The notes: generated from the sequence alone by a model not told the origin. A DNA stretch of 64,000 nucleotides from CAVRTM01 sp963724015 (GCA_963724015.1 CAVRTM010000006.1:62001-126000), one strand, 5' to 3'; shown: positions 21,139-30,529, numbered from the stretch's first letter. A program made the numbers and translations.

Positions 21139-22623
21139 ATGCAGCACCTCAGCTCGGCTGCGCTGACCTCGCTCGACGCCCGCGTCGAGCGGCCGTCGTA
21201 CGACCGCAGTGCGGTGACCACCGGCATCGTGCACTTCGGTGTCGGTGGCTTTCACCGGGCACATCAGGCCATGTACGTCGACCGCCTCATGAACGAGGGC
21301 AAGGCGATGGACTGGGGCATCTGCGGGGTCGGGACCCTGCAGCACGACGCCCGCATGCGCGACGTGATGGCCGAGCAGGACTGTCTCTACACGCTGGTGG
21401 TGAAGCACCCCGACGGCACGCTGGAGCCCCGGGTCATCGGGTCGATCGTGCGTTACCTCTTCGCCCCTGACGACCCCGAGGCGGTCCTGGAGATCCTGGC
21501 CGACCCGGGCACGCGGATCGTGTCGCTGACGATCACCGAGGGTGGCTACCACGTCCATCCCGTCACCGGGGAGTTCGACGCCACCGACCCGGGCCTGCAG
21601 GCCGACCTCGCGCCAGGTGCGGTGCCGGGCACCGTGTTCGGGCTGGTCACCGAGGCGCTGCGTCGCCGCCGGGACCGTGGCGTCCCCGCGTTCACGGTGA
21701 TGTCCTGCGACAACATCCCTGGCAACGGGCACGTCGCCCAGCGGATGATCACCGCGTTCGCCCGGCTGAAGGACGCCGAGCTCGGCGACTGGCTGGAGCG
21801 CGAGGTGCCGTTCCCGAACTCGATGGTGGACCGGATCACTCCCGTCACCACCGACGACGACAAGAGCCGTCTGGCTGAGGAGTTCGACATCCGGGACGAC
21901 TGGCCCGTGGTCTGCGAGCCGTTCACCCAGTGGGCGCTGGAGGACGCCTTCAGCGACGACCGGCCGCCGTTCGAGGACGTCGGCGCCCAGCTGGTCCCCG
22001 ACGTCGAGCCCTACGAGCTGATGAAGCTGCGGCTGCTCAACGCCAGCCACCAGGGGCTGTGCTACCTCGGCTACCTCGCCGGCTACCGCTACGCCCACGA
22101 GGTCTGCCAGGACGAGCTGTTCGCCTCGTTCCTGCTCGGTTACATGGACCGGGAGGCCACCCCGACGCTGGCGCCGGTCCCCGGCGTGGACCTGGACGCC
22201 TACAAGCACCAGCTGATCGAGCGGTTCGCCAACCCCGAGGTGCGCGACACCCTCGCCCGGCTGTGCGCCGAGAGCTCCGACCGGATCCCGAAGTGGCTGG
22301 TGCCGGTCGTGCGCGAGCGCCTGGCTGCGGGCGGCGACGTCAGGTACTCCGCCCTCGTCATCGCCTCCTGGGCCCGCTACGCCGAGGGGGTGGACGAGCA
22401 GGGTGAGCCGATCGAGGTCGTGGACCGGCTGCGCGACACGCTGGTGGAGCGGGCGCGCCGCCAGAGCGAGGAGCCGCTCGTCTTCGTGTCCGACCGCGAC
22501 CTGTTCGGGGACCTGGTGGACGACGAACGGTTCGTCAGGGCGTACCGCTGGGCGTTGGACTCCTTGCACAGCAAGGGCGCTCGGGCGACGCTCGAGGAGC
22601 TGCAGCAGGGGCCGGCCGCATGA
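21139..22623 (+). CDS. Mannitol 2-dehydrogenase-type polyol dehydrogenase
   Basis: Long-chain, zinc-independent NAD-dependent polyol dehydrogenase (mannitol dehydrogenase family), 494 residues. The nucleotide-binding start is IVHFGVGGFHRAHQAMYVD; the catalytic K-x5-N-x2-H is in MKLRLLNASHQGLCYLG. Homologues oxidise mannitol to fructose or arabinitol to xylulose; which one is used here is not readable from sequence. AGGGAGGA precedes the ATG. Its stop overlaps the start of the zinc dehydrogenase (ATGA), so both oxidations of the imported polyol are made together. Confidence 0.93.
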   Translation: MQHLSSAALTSLDARVERPSYDRSAVTTGIVHFGVGGFHRAHQAMYVDRLMNEGKAMDWGICGVGTLQHDARMRDVMAEQDCLYTLVVKHPDGTLEPRVIGSIVRYLFAPDDPEAVLEILADPGTRIVSLTITEGGYHVHPVTGEFDATDPGLQADLAPGAVPGTVFGLVTEALRRRRDRGVPAFTVMSCDNIPGNGHVAQRMITAFARLKDAELGDWLEREVPFPNSMVDRITPVTTDDDKSRLAEEFDIRDDWPVVCEPFTQWALEDAFSDDRPPFEDVGAQLVPDVEPYELMKLRLLNASHQGLCYLGYLAGYRYAHEVCQDELFASFLLGYMDREATPTLAPVPGVDLDAYKHQLIERFANPEVRDTLARLCAESSDRIPKWLVPVVRERLAAGGDVRYSALVIASWARYAEGVDEQGEPIEVVDRLRDTLVERARRQSEEPLVFVSDRDLFGDLVDDERFVRAYRWALDSLHSKGARATLEELQQGPAA

Positions 22624-23663
22624 GCACTCCGTCGACGAAACCGGCTGCCATGCGCGTGGCGGTCCTGCGGTCCGCCGGTGACATCGGCCTCGAGCAGCGG
22701 CCGGCACCCAGCCCCGGCAGGGGAGAGGTGCTGGTCCGGGTCGGGTCGGTGGGTGTCTGCGGCTCCGACACCCACTACTACGACCACGGCCGGATCGGCC
22801 GGTTCGTGGTCGAGTCCCCGCTCGTGCTCGGGCACGAGGCCTCGGGGGTCGTCGCCGCGGTGGGTGAGGGGGTGGACCCCTCACGCCAGGGCCAGCGCGT
22901 CTCCATCGAGCCCGGCGTCCCTGACCTCACCTGCCGGATGTGCCTCAGCGGCCGCTACAACCTCTGTCCCAACATGCGCTTCTTCGCCACACCGCCCATC
23001 GACGGGGCGTTCGCCGAGCTGGTGGTCGTGCACGAGGCGTTCGCCCACCCGGTGCCGGACAGCATCAGCGACGACGCGGCGGCCCTGCTGGAGCCGCTGT
23101 CGGTCGGGGTGTGGGCCTGCCGCAAGGCCCGGGTGACCGCGGGGTCCCGCGTCCTGGTCACCGGCGCAGGCGCCATCGGGCTGGTGAACGTCCAGACCGC
23201 CCTCGCGTTCGGCGCGACCGAGGTCACGGTCTCGGACGTCAACCCGGCGAGGATGGCGCTGGCACGGGAGCTGGGCGCCACGGCGGTGCTGGACGCCCGG
23301 GAGGCCGGTCCTGACTCGCTGCCGCGGCCGCCGGACGTGCTGATCGAGTGCTCCGGCAACGCGCAGGCGACGGTGGCCGGGCTCCGCGCGCTCGACCCGG
23401 CCGGCCGGGCCGTCCTGGTGGGCATGGGCGGCGACGAGCTGGCGCTGCCGCTGTCCGTGGTGCAGGAGCGCGAGCTCGAGGTCACCGGGACGTTCCGCTA
23501 CGCCAACACCTGGCCGACCGCGATCGAGCTGGTGGCCTCCGGCCGCGTGGACCTCGACCGCCTGGTGACCGGCACCTACCGGCTGGACCAGGCGGAGGAG
23601 GCACTGACCGCGGCCCGGCAGGACCCGGCGTCGGTCAAGGCGGTCGTGCGCCCGCAGACCTGA
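22620..23663 (+). CDS. Zinc-dependent sorbitol/xylitol dehydrogenase-like protein
   Basis: Medium-chain dehydrogenase of 347 residues in the sorbitol dehydrogenase branch. VCGSDTHYYDHGRIG gives the catalytic-zinc cysteine, LVLGHEASGVVAAVG the histidine/glutamate pair, and the structural-zinc region CRMCLSGRYNLCPNMRFF follows; VLVTGAGAIGLVNVQTALAFG is the NAD-binding Rossmann motif with VSDVN supplying the acidic residue that favours NAD over NADP. The ATG overlaps the previous stop. Together with the upstream dehydrogenase it suggests the operon handles more than one polyol. Confidence 0.92.
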   Translation: MSTPSTKPAAMRVAVLRSAGDIGLEQRPAPSPGRGEVLVRVGSVGVCGSDTHYYDHGRIGRFVVESPLVLGHEASGVVAAVGEGVDPSRQGQRVSIEPGVPDLTCRMCLSGRYNLCPNMRFFATPPIDGAFAELVVVHEAFAHPVPDSISDDAAALLEPLSVGVWACRKARVTAGSRVLVTGAGAIGLVNVQTALAFGATEVTVSDVNPARMALARELGATAVLDAREAGPDSLPRPPDVLIECSGNAQATVAGLRALDPAGRAVLVGMGGDELALPLSVVQERELEVTGTFRYANTWPTAIELVASGRVDLDRLVTGTYRLDQAEEALTAARQDPASVKAVVRPQT

Positions 23664-23680
23664 GCCGGCCCCGCTCGGCC

Positions 23681-24230
23681 CTACCCGGCACCACCCGCAG
23701 CGGCCTCGGCCGCCAGGCGCTGCAGCGCGGATCCGTAGCGTCGGGCGAAGACGCGCTGGCCCAGACGCCCCAGCGGCCCGGCCGCCCGCATGTACCAGGC
23801 CGCCGGACGGCTGACCGCCCGCACCGTGAACCAGACGACTCCGTCGGGGGCCAGGTCGACCACGAACGCCTCCTCGCCGCGCTCGGGGTGACCGGGCAGC
23901 GTGCCGTACGCAAAGCCCGCGCGGCGCTCCTCCTCGACGGCCCACACGACACGGCAGGGCACCGGCAAGCCCACGGATCCGACCCCGAGCAACCCCAACG
24001 ACTCCACCCCGACGGCCGCGCGGGGAGCCGACACCGTCATCGCCAGCCCGGCGTCCCGGTGCATCTGCCAGGACAGCAGCCCTTCCTGCGCCCGGGCGAA
24101 GTCGGCCGGCCCCCGGCCGATCGGGCGGCGCACCACCATCGTGTGGAAGCCGGCGGGGGTCGAGGACGTCGCGGGTCAGCCCGGGGGGCGAGTAGGTCAG
24201 GGGTCGGCCCGCCAGCGCCTCGAGCTTCAT
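23681..24230 (-). CDS. DUF1990 family protein; one frameshift
   Basis: DUF1990 proteins are about 170-190 residues and of unknown function, with a START-like fold suggested for relatives. The N-terminal piece MKLEALAGRPLTYSPPG and the rest (FHTMVVRRPIGRGPADFARA, GTLPGHPERGEEAFVVD, WFTVRAVSRPAAWYMR) lie in two frames; an extra C in the five-C run (plus-strand G-run 24155-24159) explains it. Corrected length is 182 residues. ATG 24230 follows AGGAGC. It is convergent with the polyol operon and 109 bases downstream of ctaD on the same strand. Confidence 0.85.
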
Positions 24231-24338
24231 CGGCTTGCTCCTGCTGTGTGGTTGACGACGCCCGGGCGACGGTGATCGGACCGCCGCGGCGCGACGCCAT
24301 GCGCCGGCGTGTGGTGGGCCCGGCGCGGGGGACGACGG

Positions 24339-26084
24339 CTACGAGCGCTTCTGCGGTCCGTGGTTGATGTGCGGCTCGCCGAACAGGCGTTCCAGCGTGC
24401 CCTGGTCGGGGGAGGGCGTGTCGAGCGCCGCGACCTCGGGGTGGTGCAGGTCGAACGCCGGCCGCTCGGAGCGGATGCGCGGGATCGACGAGAAGTTGTG
24501 CCGTGGCGGCGGGCACGAGGTGGCCCACTCCAGGGAGCAGCCGTAGCCCCATGGGTCGTCCGTCTCCACGATCGGCGCGGTGCGCCAGGTCTTCCACACG
24601 TTGTACAGGAACGGCAGCGTGGACAGCCCCAGCAGCAGCGCACCGGCACTGGAGACCTGGTTCATCCAGGTGAAGCCGTCCTCGGGCAGGTAGTCCGCGT
24701 AACGACGCGGCATCCCGACCACGCCGAGCCAGTGCTGGATCAGGAAGGTGGTGTGGAACCCCACGAACAGCATCCAGAAGTGGATCTTGCCCAACCTCTC
24801 GTTGAGCATCCGGCCGGTGAACTTGGGCCACCAGAAGTAGAACCCACCGAACATCGCGAACACCACGGTGCCGAACACGACGTAGTGGAAGTGCGCCACC
24901 ACGAAGTAGGAGTCGGACAGGTGGAAGTCCAGCGCCGGGCTGGACAGGATCACCCCGGTCAGGCCGCCGAACAGGAACGTCACCAGGAAGCCGATCGCCC
25001 ACAGCATCGGGGTCTCGAAGGTCAGCGACCCGCCCCACATCGTGCCGATCCAGTTGAAGAACTTCACCCCCGTGGGCACCGCGATCAGCATCGTCATGAT
25101 CGCGAAGAACGGCAGCAACACCTGACCGGTGGCGTACATGTGGTGCGCCCACACCGACACCGACAGGGCGCCGATGCCGATGGTTGCCAGCACCAGTCCC
25201 TTGTAGCCGAACAGCGGCTTGCGGGAGAAGACCGGCAGGATCTCGCTGATGATGCCGAAGAACGGCAGGGCGATGATGTAGACCTCGGGGTGGCCGAAGA
25301 ACCAGAACAGGTGCTGCCACAGCAGCGCCCCGCTGTTGGTCGGGTCGAAGACATGCGCTCCGAGGGTGCGGTCCGCCCCGAGCGCGAGCAGAGCTGCAGC
25401 AAGGACGGGGAAGGCGAGCAGCACCAGGATGGACGTGACGAGCACGGTCCAGGTGAACAGCGGCATCCGGAACATCGTCATGCCGGGGGCGCGCATGCAG
25501 ATGATGGTGGTGATGAAGTTGACCGCACCGAGGATCGTGCCGAAGCCGGACAGCGCCAGCCCGAACACCCACAGGTTGCCGCCGAGGCCCGGGCTGTACG
25601 ACGCGTCGGACAGCGGTGCGTAGGCGAACCAGCCGAACGACGCGGCACCCTGCGGCGTGAGGAACCCGGCGCTGGCGATCAGGCCGCCGAACAGGTACAT
25701 CCAGTAGGCGAACATGTTCAGCCGGGGGAAGGACACGTCCGGCGCGCCGATCTGGATCGGCATCAGGGCGTTGGCGAACCCGGCGAACAGCGGTGTCGCG
25801 AACAGCAGCAGCATGATCGTGCCGTGCATCGTGAACAGCTGGTTGTACTGCTCGGGGTTGTCCACGATCTGCAGGCCGGGCGTGACCAGCTCGGCCCGGA
25901 TCAGCAGCGCCAGCAGCCCACCGACGATGAAATAGGCGAACGAGCTGACGAAGTACAGGGAGCCGATCTTCTTGTGGTCGGTGGTGGTGACCCAGCTGAC
26001 CACGACGGAGCCGGCGCGGCGGCGGCCGACCGGCTCGAGGAGGACCCTGGCGGGTGCTCCGACACGTTCCTGCGTCGCGGTCAT
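24339..26084 (-). CDS. ctaD: Cytochrome c oxidase subunit I
   Basis: Catalytic subunit of aa3-type oxidase, 581 residues with twelve membrane helices. The haem a ligand is in LFTMHGTIMLLLF, the CuB/tyrosine cross-link in FFGHPEVYIIALPF, the CuB histidine pair in VWAHHMYATG, and the haem ligands in VVAHFHYVVFG. All metal ligands are present. The proposed start ATG 26084 gives the common MTATQE-type N-terminus; in-frame ATGs further upstream lack conservation and SD support, and the SD here is weak (GGGGGCG). It stands alone without ctaC, ctaE or ctaF, as ctaD often does in actinobacteria; it may also be an extra copy. Confidence 0.95.
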   Translation of the reverse strand: MTATQERVGAPARVLLEPVGRRRAGSVVVSWVTTTDHKKIGSLYFVSSFAYFIVGGLLALLIRAELVTPGLQIVDNPEQYNQLFTMHGTIMLLLFATPLFAGFANALMPIQIGAPDVSFPRLNMFAYWMYLFGGLIASAGFLTPQGAASFGWFAYAPLSDASYSPGLGGNLWVFGLALSGFGTILGAVNFITTIICMRAPGMTMFRMPLFTWTVLVTSILVLLAFPVLAAALLALGADRTLGAHVFDPTNSGALLWQHLFWFFGHPEVYIIALPFFGIISEILPVFSRKPLFGYKGLVLATIGIGALSVSVWAHHMYATGQVLLPFFAIMTMLIAVPTGVKFFNWIGTMWGGSLTFETPMLWAIGFLVTFLFGGLTGVILSSPALDFHLSDSYFVVAHFHYVVFGTVVFAMFGGFYFWWPKFTGRMLNERLGKIHFWMLFVGFHTTFLIQHWLGVVGMPRRYADYLPEDGFTWMNQVSSAGALLLGLSTLPFLYNVWKTWRTAPIVETDDPWGYGCSLEWATSCPPPRHNFSSIPRIRSERPAFDLHHPEVAALDTPSPDQGTLERLFGEPHINHGPQKRS

Positions 26085-26317
26085 GAGGCGCCCCCGCGCG
26101 GCGTGGTTCCCGGTACCTGCGTCATGCCGGAGGACATACCCAACCGGAACCGGCTCTAACGCCGTCATGTCGGTTGATTCCGCCCTCGTCCTCACCGGCG
26201 ACGTCACCCACTCCGTGCACCCTCCGCCGCCGTACGGCGCCGCGGTGGCCGCCTGCGACGGCATGCGGCCACGAACGATGAGAACGCGCCCTCCCACAGG
26301 TCTTCAGAGGAGAGCCG

Positions 26318-26350
26318 ATGACACCTTCGGGACAGGAGCGACCACCATGA
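26318..26350 (+). CDS. Ten-residue leader ORF overlapping the next start
   Basis: ATG 26318 is preceded by AGAGGAGAG and opens MTPSGQERPP, whose TGA overlaps the ATG at 26347. The SD is better than that of many real genes here, and the ATGA overlap would couple translation to the downstream gene. No regulatory residues (repeated rare codons, arrest motif) are evident, so it may only be a re-initiation device or chance. Confidence 0.35.
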   Translation: MTPSGQERPP

Positions 26351-26967
26351 CCGACGTTCACCACCCTGAGTTCGACATCCACGAGGCCACCCAAGAGGTG
26401 GCAGCGCTGCTCGGCGCGGTGCGGGAGGACCAGCTGACCCAATCCACGCCGTGCGAGAGGTACTCCGTAGCCGCCCTGCTGGACCACCTCATGGGGCTCT
26501 GCACGGCGTTCACCGGTGCGGCCCGCAAGACCCCGCCGCCCGCGGACGGTGGGCCGTCGGGGCCCGGACAGCCCACCGCCGATCATCTCGACCCCGCGTG
26601 GCGCGATGCGCTGCCGAGCCGCCTCGAGGACCTCGCCAAGGCATGGCAGGAACCGTCGGCGTGGGAGGGGATGACGGAGGCGGGCGGCATGCGGATGCCG
26701 GCCGAGCTCGCCGCGGTGGTCACGCTGGACGAGCTGGTGCTGCACGGGTGGGACCTGGCCCGCGCGACGGGTCAGTCGTTCGTCTGCACGCCCGCGAACA
26801 CCGCTGCAGTCCTGGGCTTCACCGAGCAGTTCACCGAGCCCGGGCGCGGAGCCGCCCGCGACGGGCTGTTCGGTCCGGCGGTGGTGGTCCCCGACGACGC
26901 GCCGGCCTTCGACCGCGCCCTCGGCTTCGCCGGACGTGACCCCGGCTGGTCGTCACCGGCCGGGTGA
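26347..26967 (+). CDS. TIGR03086 family (DinB/mycothiol-dependent-like) protein
   Basis: A 206-residue protein of the maleylpyruvate isomerase N-terminal/DinB-like fold. STPCERYSVAALLDHLMGLC supplies the metal-binding histidine helix and VTLDELVLHGWDLARATGQ the second histidine pair of TIGR03086; proteins of this group are thought to be metal-dependent and some use mycothiol. No specific reaction is known. ATG 26347 has CAGGAG ten bases upstream and also overlaps the stop of a ten-codon leader. Divergent from ctaD. Confidence 0.85.
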   Translation: MTDVHHPEFDIHEATQEVAALLGAVREDQLTQSTPCERYSVAALLDHLMGLCTAFTGAARKTPPPADGGPSGPGQPTADHLDPAWRDALPSRLEDLAKAWQEPSAWEGMTEAGGMRMPAELAAVVTLDELVLHGWDLARATGQSFVCTPANTAAVLGFTEQFTEPGRGAARDGLFGPAVVVPDDAPAFDRALGFAGRDPGWSSPAG

Positions 26968-27004
26968 GCCGCCGACTGCGTCCTCGGCGCGGCATACTCG
27001 CTGC

Positions 27005-27460
27005 ATGGCGACCAGCGCGCACCAGGACCGGCTGCACCAGGTGCCAGCTGCGGCCAGGGAGTCTCTGCAGGCCGTCCTGACGGACGTACTGGGGGCTCCC
27101 GGACCCGCTTCCACGGTCCGCTTCCACGGCGCATCGACGCCGCAGTACCGGGCGTTCGTGGCAGGCGAGCCGGTTGCGCCGCAGGTCGAGGTGCTGGGGG
27201 TGACCGACAGCCACACCTTCCGGCTGGTCCTCGGGGACGGCGGTGCACAGCTCGCTGTGGCGGCCGCCGGCGTCCTGCAGGACGACGTGATGGACGAGCT
27301 CGGTGCGCCCTGGCCTGAGGTCGCCGTGCCCGGCGGCGGGACGGCGGTCCTCGAGCCGGCCGTGTCGGCCTCCGGCGTGGCGGAATGGCGCGGTACGGCG
27401 GTCCGGTGTCCGATTGGTGCGCTCCAGCGGACGTACGGGAGCCGGATCCGGCATCCCTGA
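27005..27460 (+). CDS. Hypothetical protein
   Basis: I do not recognise this 151-residue protein. It is soluble-looking, mixed alpha/beta, without membrane helices or cysteine motifs; the first 60 residues are more conserved-looking (RLHQVPAAARESLQAVLTDV) than the rest. It lacks an SD but CATACT lies six bases before ATG 27005, compatible with a leaderless start. Codon usage is typical of the window, with G/C at third positions. It could extend differently at the 3' end, since the last 40 residues look unstructured. Confidence 0.5.
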   Translation: MATSAHQDRLHQVPAAARESLQAVLTDVLGAPGPASTVRFHGASTPQYRAFVAGEPVAPQVEVLGVTDSHTFRLVLGDGGAQLAVAAAGVLQDDVMDELGAPWPEVAVPGGGTAVLEPAVSASGVAEWRGTAVRCPIGALQRTYGSRIRHP

Positions 27461-27635
27461 GGGAGCCACACCGTCACCGGACCTCTCGTCGAGGGCGGCG
27501 ACAGCAACGTCGTCGTACGTCGGAGCGGAACCGGGGTGTCCACGCTCACCAGGCTGCTCGCACGGGAGGCGCGAATGCCCCCGTTCCGACAGCCGCCTGC
27601 TTGCCGAGACTCCCCGGGAGGCGCATCCTCGGCTT

Positions 27636-27662
27636 GTGGGTGCGGGTGCGGGTGCGGGTGCG
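27636..27662 (+). repeat. Tandem GGGTGC repeat
   Basis: About four copies of the hexamer GGGTGC, ending some eight bases before the SD of the methyltransferase gene. The G-runs could form a quadruplex-like structure in the mRNA leader. Confidence 0.6.
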
Positions 27663-27678
27663 TCGGGTTGGAGGAGCG

Positions 27679-28488
27679 ATGGAGCCAGCGGTCGAGCAGC
27701 TGAGCCGGGCACAGCAGACGATGTGGGCCCGCGGGGACTTCCACCGCATCGGTGTCTCGCAGGTCGTGGTGGGGGAGCTGCTGGTCCGCGCACTGGAGGT
27801 GCATGCCGGTGAGCGCGTGCTGGATGTCGCGGGCGGGTCGGGGAACACTGCACTGGCGGCGGCCCGGCGGTGGGCCGACGTGACCTGCACCGACTACGTG
27901 CCGGCCCTGCTCGAGCACGCCCGGGAGCGGGCGGCGGCGGAGGGCCTGCCGCTGCGGACCGAGGTCGCCGACGCGCAGGCGCTGCCGTATGACGACGACA
28001 GCTTCGATGTGGTGACCTCGACGTTCGGCGCCATGTTCGCCCCGGACCAGGAGCTGGCGGCCCGCGAGCTGGTCAGGGTGCTCCGGCCCGGTGGTCGGCT
28101 GGGGATGGCGAACTGGACCCCGGAAAGCTGGGTGGGTGCCCAGTTCCAGCTGCAGTCCCGGTACCTGCCACCGCCCGCCGGTGTCCGGCCGCCGTCGGCG
28201 TGGGGGACAGAGGAACGTCTGCATGAGCTGCTCGACGGCATGGTCGCTGCCGTGAGCGTGGGTGTGGGGCATGGCGAGTTCGTGCACCACAGCACGGCCA
28301 GCCTGTTCGACCTCTTCTCGCACTGGTTCGGGCCCTTCGCGGGTGCTCTCGAGCGGCTCGAGGGCGACCGGCGCGACGCCTTCGCCCGGGACTGGGTGGC
28401 GCTGGCCGACGAGCACAACGTCGCCACCGACGGAACGTGCGAGATCCGGTCGGGCTACCTGCAGGTCGTGGCGGTCAAGCGCTCATGA
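27679..28488 (+). CDS. Class I SAM-dependent methyltransferase
   Basis: A 269-residue methyltransferase of the UbiE/SmtA type. Motif I is VLDVAGGSGNTALAAARR, followed by the acidic ribose-binding position in VTCTDYVPALLEHAR, motif II FDVVTSTFGAMFAPD and motif III ELVRVLRPGGRLGMANWTP. The substrate-binding C-terminal half is not diagnostic. ATG 27679 is fixed by GGAGGAG immediately upstream; the ORF's 5' extension is non-conserved. It stands as a single gene convergent with the DinB-family gene. Confidence 0.9.
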   Translation: MEPAVEQLSRAQQTMWARGDFHRIGVSQVVVGELLVRALEVHAGERVLDVAGGSGNTALAAARRWADVTCTDYVPALLEHARERAAAEGLPLRTEVADAQALPYDDDSFDVVTSTFGAMFAPDQELAARELVRVLRPGGRLGMANWTPESWVGAQFQLQSRYLPPPAGVRPPSAWGTEERLHELLDGMVAAVSVGVGHGEFVHHSTASLFDLFSHWFGPFAGALERLEGDRRDAFARDWVALADEHNVATDGTCEIRSGYLQVVAVKRS

Positions 28489-28501
28489 CGCGAGGCTGAC
28501 G

Positions 28502-29053
28502 TCAACGCGGGGGATCCTCGCCCGTGAGCCCGTCGACCGACTCGCGGACGAGGTCGGCGTGGCCGACGTGCCGCGCATACTCCTCGATGATGTCCACCAG
28601 TGTGCGTCGCAGGCTGGGCGACCTCCCGTCCGGCCGGGTGGGGCCCACCAGCTGGTCCACGCCGCCGCGGGCCAGCGCCTCGGTGACCGACGCGCGGGAA
28701 CGCGCGACGGCACCCTGCCAGAGCGCGTAGAGCTCCTCGGGGGTGTCGTCGGCGGCCGTGCGCCACTCCCAGTCGGGGTCGGCGTCCCAGTCGACGGTGT
28801 CCCAGGGGGCAGCCAGCTCCCGCCCGGCCAGCCGCCGCGAGAAGTAGTCGTCCTCGACGAGAGCCAGGTGCTTGAGCAGCCCACCCAAGGTCATCGTGGA
28901 GACGCCGACGGTCGCCCGCAGCCCGGCCGGGTCCAGACCGCCCACCTTCCACGCGAAGGTCGCACGCTGGCGCTCCAGCGAGCCGAGCAGGGTGGCGGTC
29001 TCGTCGCCGGCGAGGGGAGGTCCCTGGAAGGTGCTCTCGGTGTGATCGGTCAC
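28502..29053 (-). CDS. DinB family protein (DUF664)
   Basis: A 183-residue DinB/DUF664 protein. LLGSLERQRATFAWKVGGL is the first helix, TMTLGGLLKHLALVEDDYFS carries the first metal-ligand histidine, and the C-terminal TLVDIIEEYARHVGHADLVRE the remaining histidines of the three-His site. The family is usually described as putative thiol-dependent metalloenzymes. Start GTG 29053 has no SD; a TAGCCT box stands seven bases upstream, so translation is probably leaderless. Confidence 0.88.
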   Translation of the reverse strand: MTDHTESTFQGPPLAGDETATLLGSLERQRATFAWKVGGLDPAGLRATVGVSTMTLGGLLKHLALVEDDYFSRRLAGRELAAPWDTVDWDADPDWEWRTAADDTPEELYALWQGAVARSRASVTEALARGGVDQLVGPTRPDGRSPSLRRTLVDIIEEYARHVGHADLVRESVDGLTGEDPPR

Positions 29054-29060
29054 GACCGTG

Positions 29061-29066
29061 AGGCTA
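29061..29066 (-). promoter_or_regulatory. Probable -10 box, leaderless DUF664 promoter
   Basis: Minus-strand TAGCCT, seven bases before GTG 29053; no SD in between. Confidence 0.45.
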
Positions 29067-29153
29067 GCGGCGGGGGCCGACAAGCCCCCGGGAATTCCAG
29101 GACCTCGCCAGCTCCGGACTCGCACCCGGGTCTCGGTGGGTTTGGGGGGCAGG

Positions 29154-30221
29154 TCACGGCGCCTGAGCGCCAGGGCGCATGAACTGATGCACGCACGTGC
29201 TCGCCGTCTGCCGATAGCCGAGCCCTTCATACAGCCGAAGTGCACCGGAGGGGTTGGCTGCGTCGACGCCGAGGGCGGCAGCGTCCATTCCCGAGGCCGC
29301 AAATCGGCGCATGGACTCTGCCAGGAGTGCGCTCGCGATACCTCTGCCGCGATGTGTGTGCGCCACGGCCAGCTGGTCGGTGTACCCCTCCCGGATCCCT
29401 GTCGCCTGCCAGTCCTGCTCGTAAGCGCAGTTGAGCGCTGCCCCGACGACGGTGGCGGTGGTCTCATCAAGCGCGAGTACGGACCAGTCGGGCCGGAACG
29501 CCCGTGACCCGACGACCTCGTCCCACATCTCATCGGTGCGATTCGCGTGACCCCAGTGATCCTGGAAGGCCCGATCGACCATGTTGTGGACCTCTGGGCT
29601 GCGCTCTGGGCGCCAGTCGACGATGCGGACACCGTTGAGCTCCGGCGCTGGTGGGGTGTCGTCCAGGCGGCGGGACATCTCGAAGAAGTACCGCTCGATC
29701 GCGAGCTCGTGTCGTTCGGCCAGATCGCGAACGTCGGCCTGGTCGGATGGAGCGTAGAGCCGCATCACGAGCGGGCCGTAGCCGTCTTGTCGCGTCGTGG
29801 AATCCCACTCGCTGCCGTGAGCCATCTCCCACCCGAGGACGGCGCGGCCGATGCCTTCGCCACGGCGGTCAGGTCGAACGGCGCCACCGAGGTAGACACT
29901 TCGTCGTTCGGTGAGCGCGCGATTGCAGCCGGCCCAGGCCGTGGCGACGATCTGCTGCCTGGCGTCGTGTCCGACCAGCGTGTCATCGTCTGGTCGGGAC
30001 CGGGGGGAGTCCCAGAACTCGTAAAGCCCCGAAAGGGACTGACGTTCTGGGTTGCGGTCGTACCTCTCGGCTGCGGCATAGAACGCGGCGATCGCCGGTA
30101 GGTCGTCCCGACGAAAGGGTCGCCAGGTGACCCCTGGGATGGCCTGCAGCGCTGCGCGCGCTTCTGATTCGGTCAGGGACTGCACGTCCGTCATAGTGCT
30201 GGGCACCATGGTGTTCGGCAA
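29154..30221 (-). CDS. Two-domain GNAT N-acetyltransferase
   Basis: A 355-residue protein with two GNAT folds, the layout of mycothiol synthase MshD and its relatives. The first domain includes VYLGGAVRPDRRGEGIGRAV and the second DQLAVAHTHRGRGIASALLA, both with the R/Q-x-x-G-x-G/A acetyl-CoA motif; LYEGLGYRQTAST closes the second. It is not clearly MshD itself, since flanking mycothiol genes are absent. ATG 30221 and ATG 30194 are both possible starts; neither has a good SD. Confidence 0.85.
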   Translation of the reverse strand: MPNTMVPSTMTDVQSLTESEARAALQAIPGVTWRPFRRDDLPAIAAFYAAAERYDRNPERQSLSGLYEFWDSPRSRPDDDTLVGHDARQQIVATAWAGCNRALTERRSVYLGGAVRPDRRGEGIGRAVLGWEMAHGSEWDSTTRQDGYGPLVMRLYAPSDQADVRDLAERHELAIERYFFEMSRRLDDTPPAPELNGVRIVDWRPERSPEVHNMVDRAFQDHWGHANRTDEMWDEVVGSRAFRPDWSVLALDETTATVVGAALNCAYEQDWQATGIREGYTDQLAVAHTHRGRGIASALLAESMRRFAASGMDAAALGVDAANPSGALRLYEGLGYRQTASTCVHQFMRPGAQAP

Positions 30222-30529
30222 ATGAGAATCGCAGTTCGGGGGATCTGAGCATCTGGCCGTCGGGAAGTTGGTGCGAGCAGATGGCGGCGGACGCCGACGT
30301 CAGGAAGGGCTCGTCAATGACGAGGCGAGACCAGCGCTCGGCCTGAGTCGCTGGTTTCGATGAGCGTCCGGACGGCGGCGATGCTCGGCTTCCCGCCATC
30401 CGGCTCGAGCCTCGGGAACCGCGTTGACCGCATCGACCACGACGTCGAGCCGGACGGTGAGTGCCCGCTACAACCGCGGCGGATCGACGTGGTTCGACAA
30501 CCTGGGTCATGCTTTGAAGATCGGGGGAG

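Noticed and set aside
24309..26159. 616-codon plus-strand frame opposite ctaD
   Set aside because: Gln/Glu/His/Arg-rich antisense frame without motifs; ctaD on the other strand has all its metal ligands.
30460..30520. GGTTCGAC-containing stretch resembling a tRNA T-loop
   Set aside because: Flanking bases do not form the five-base T-stem and no acceptor or anticodon arm fits. No tRNA was found anywhere in the window.
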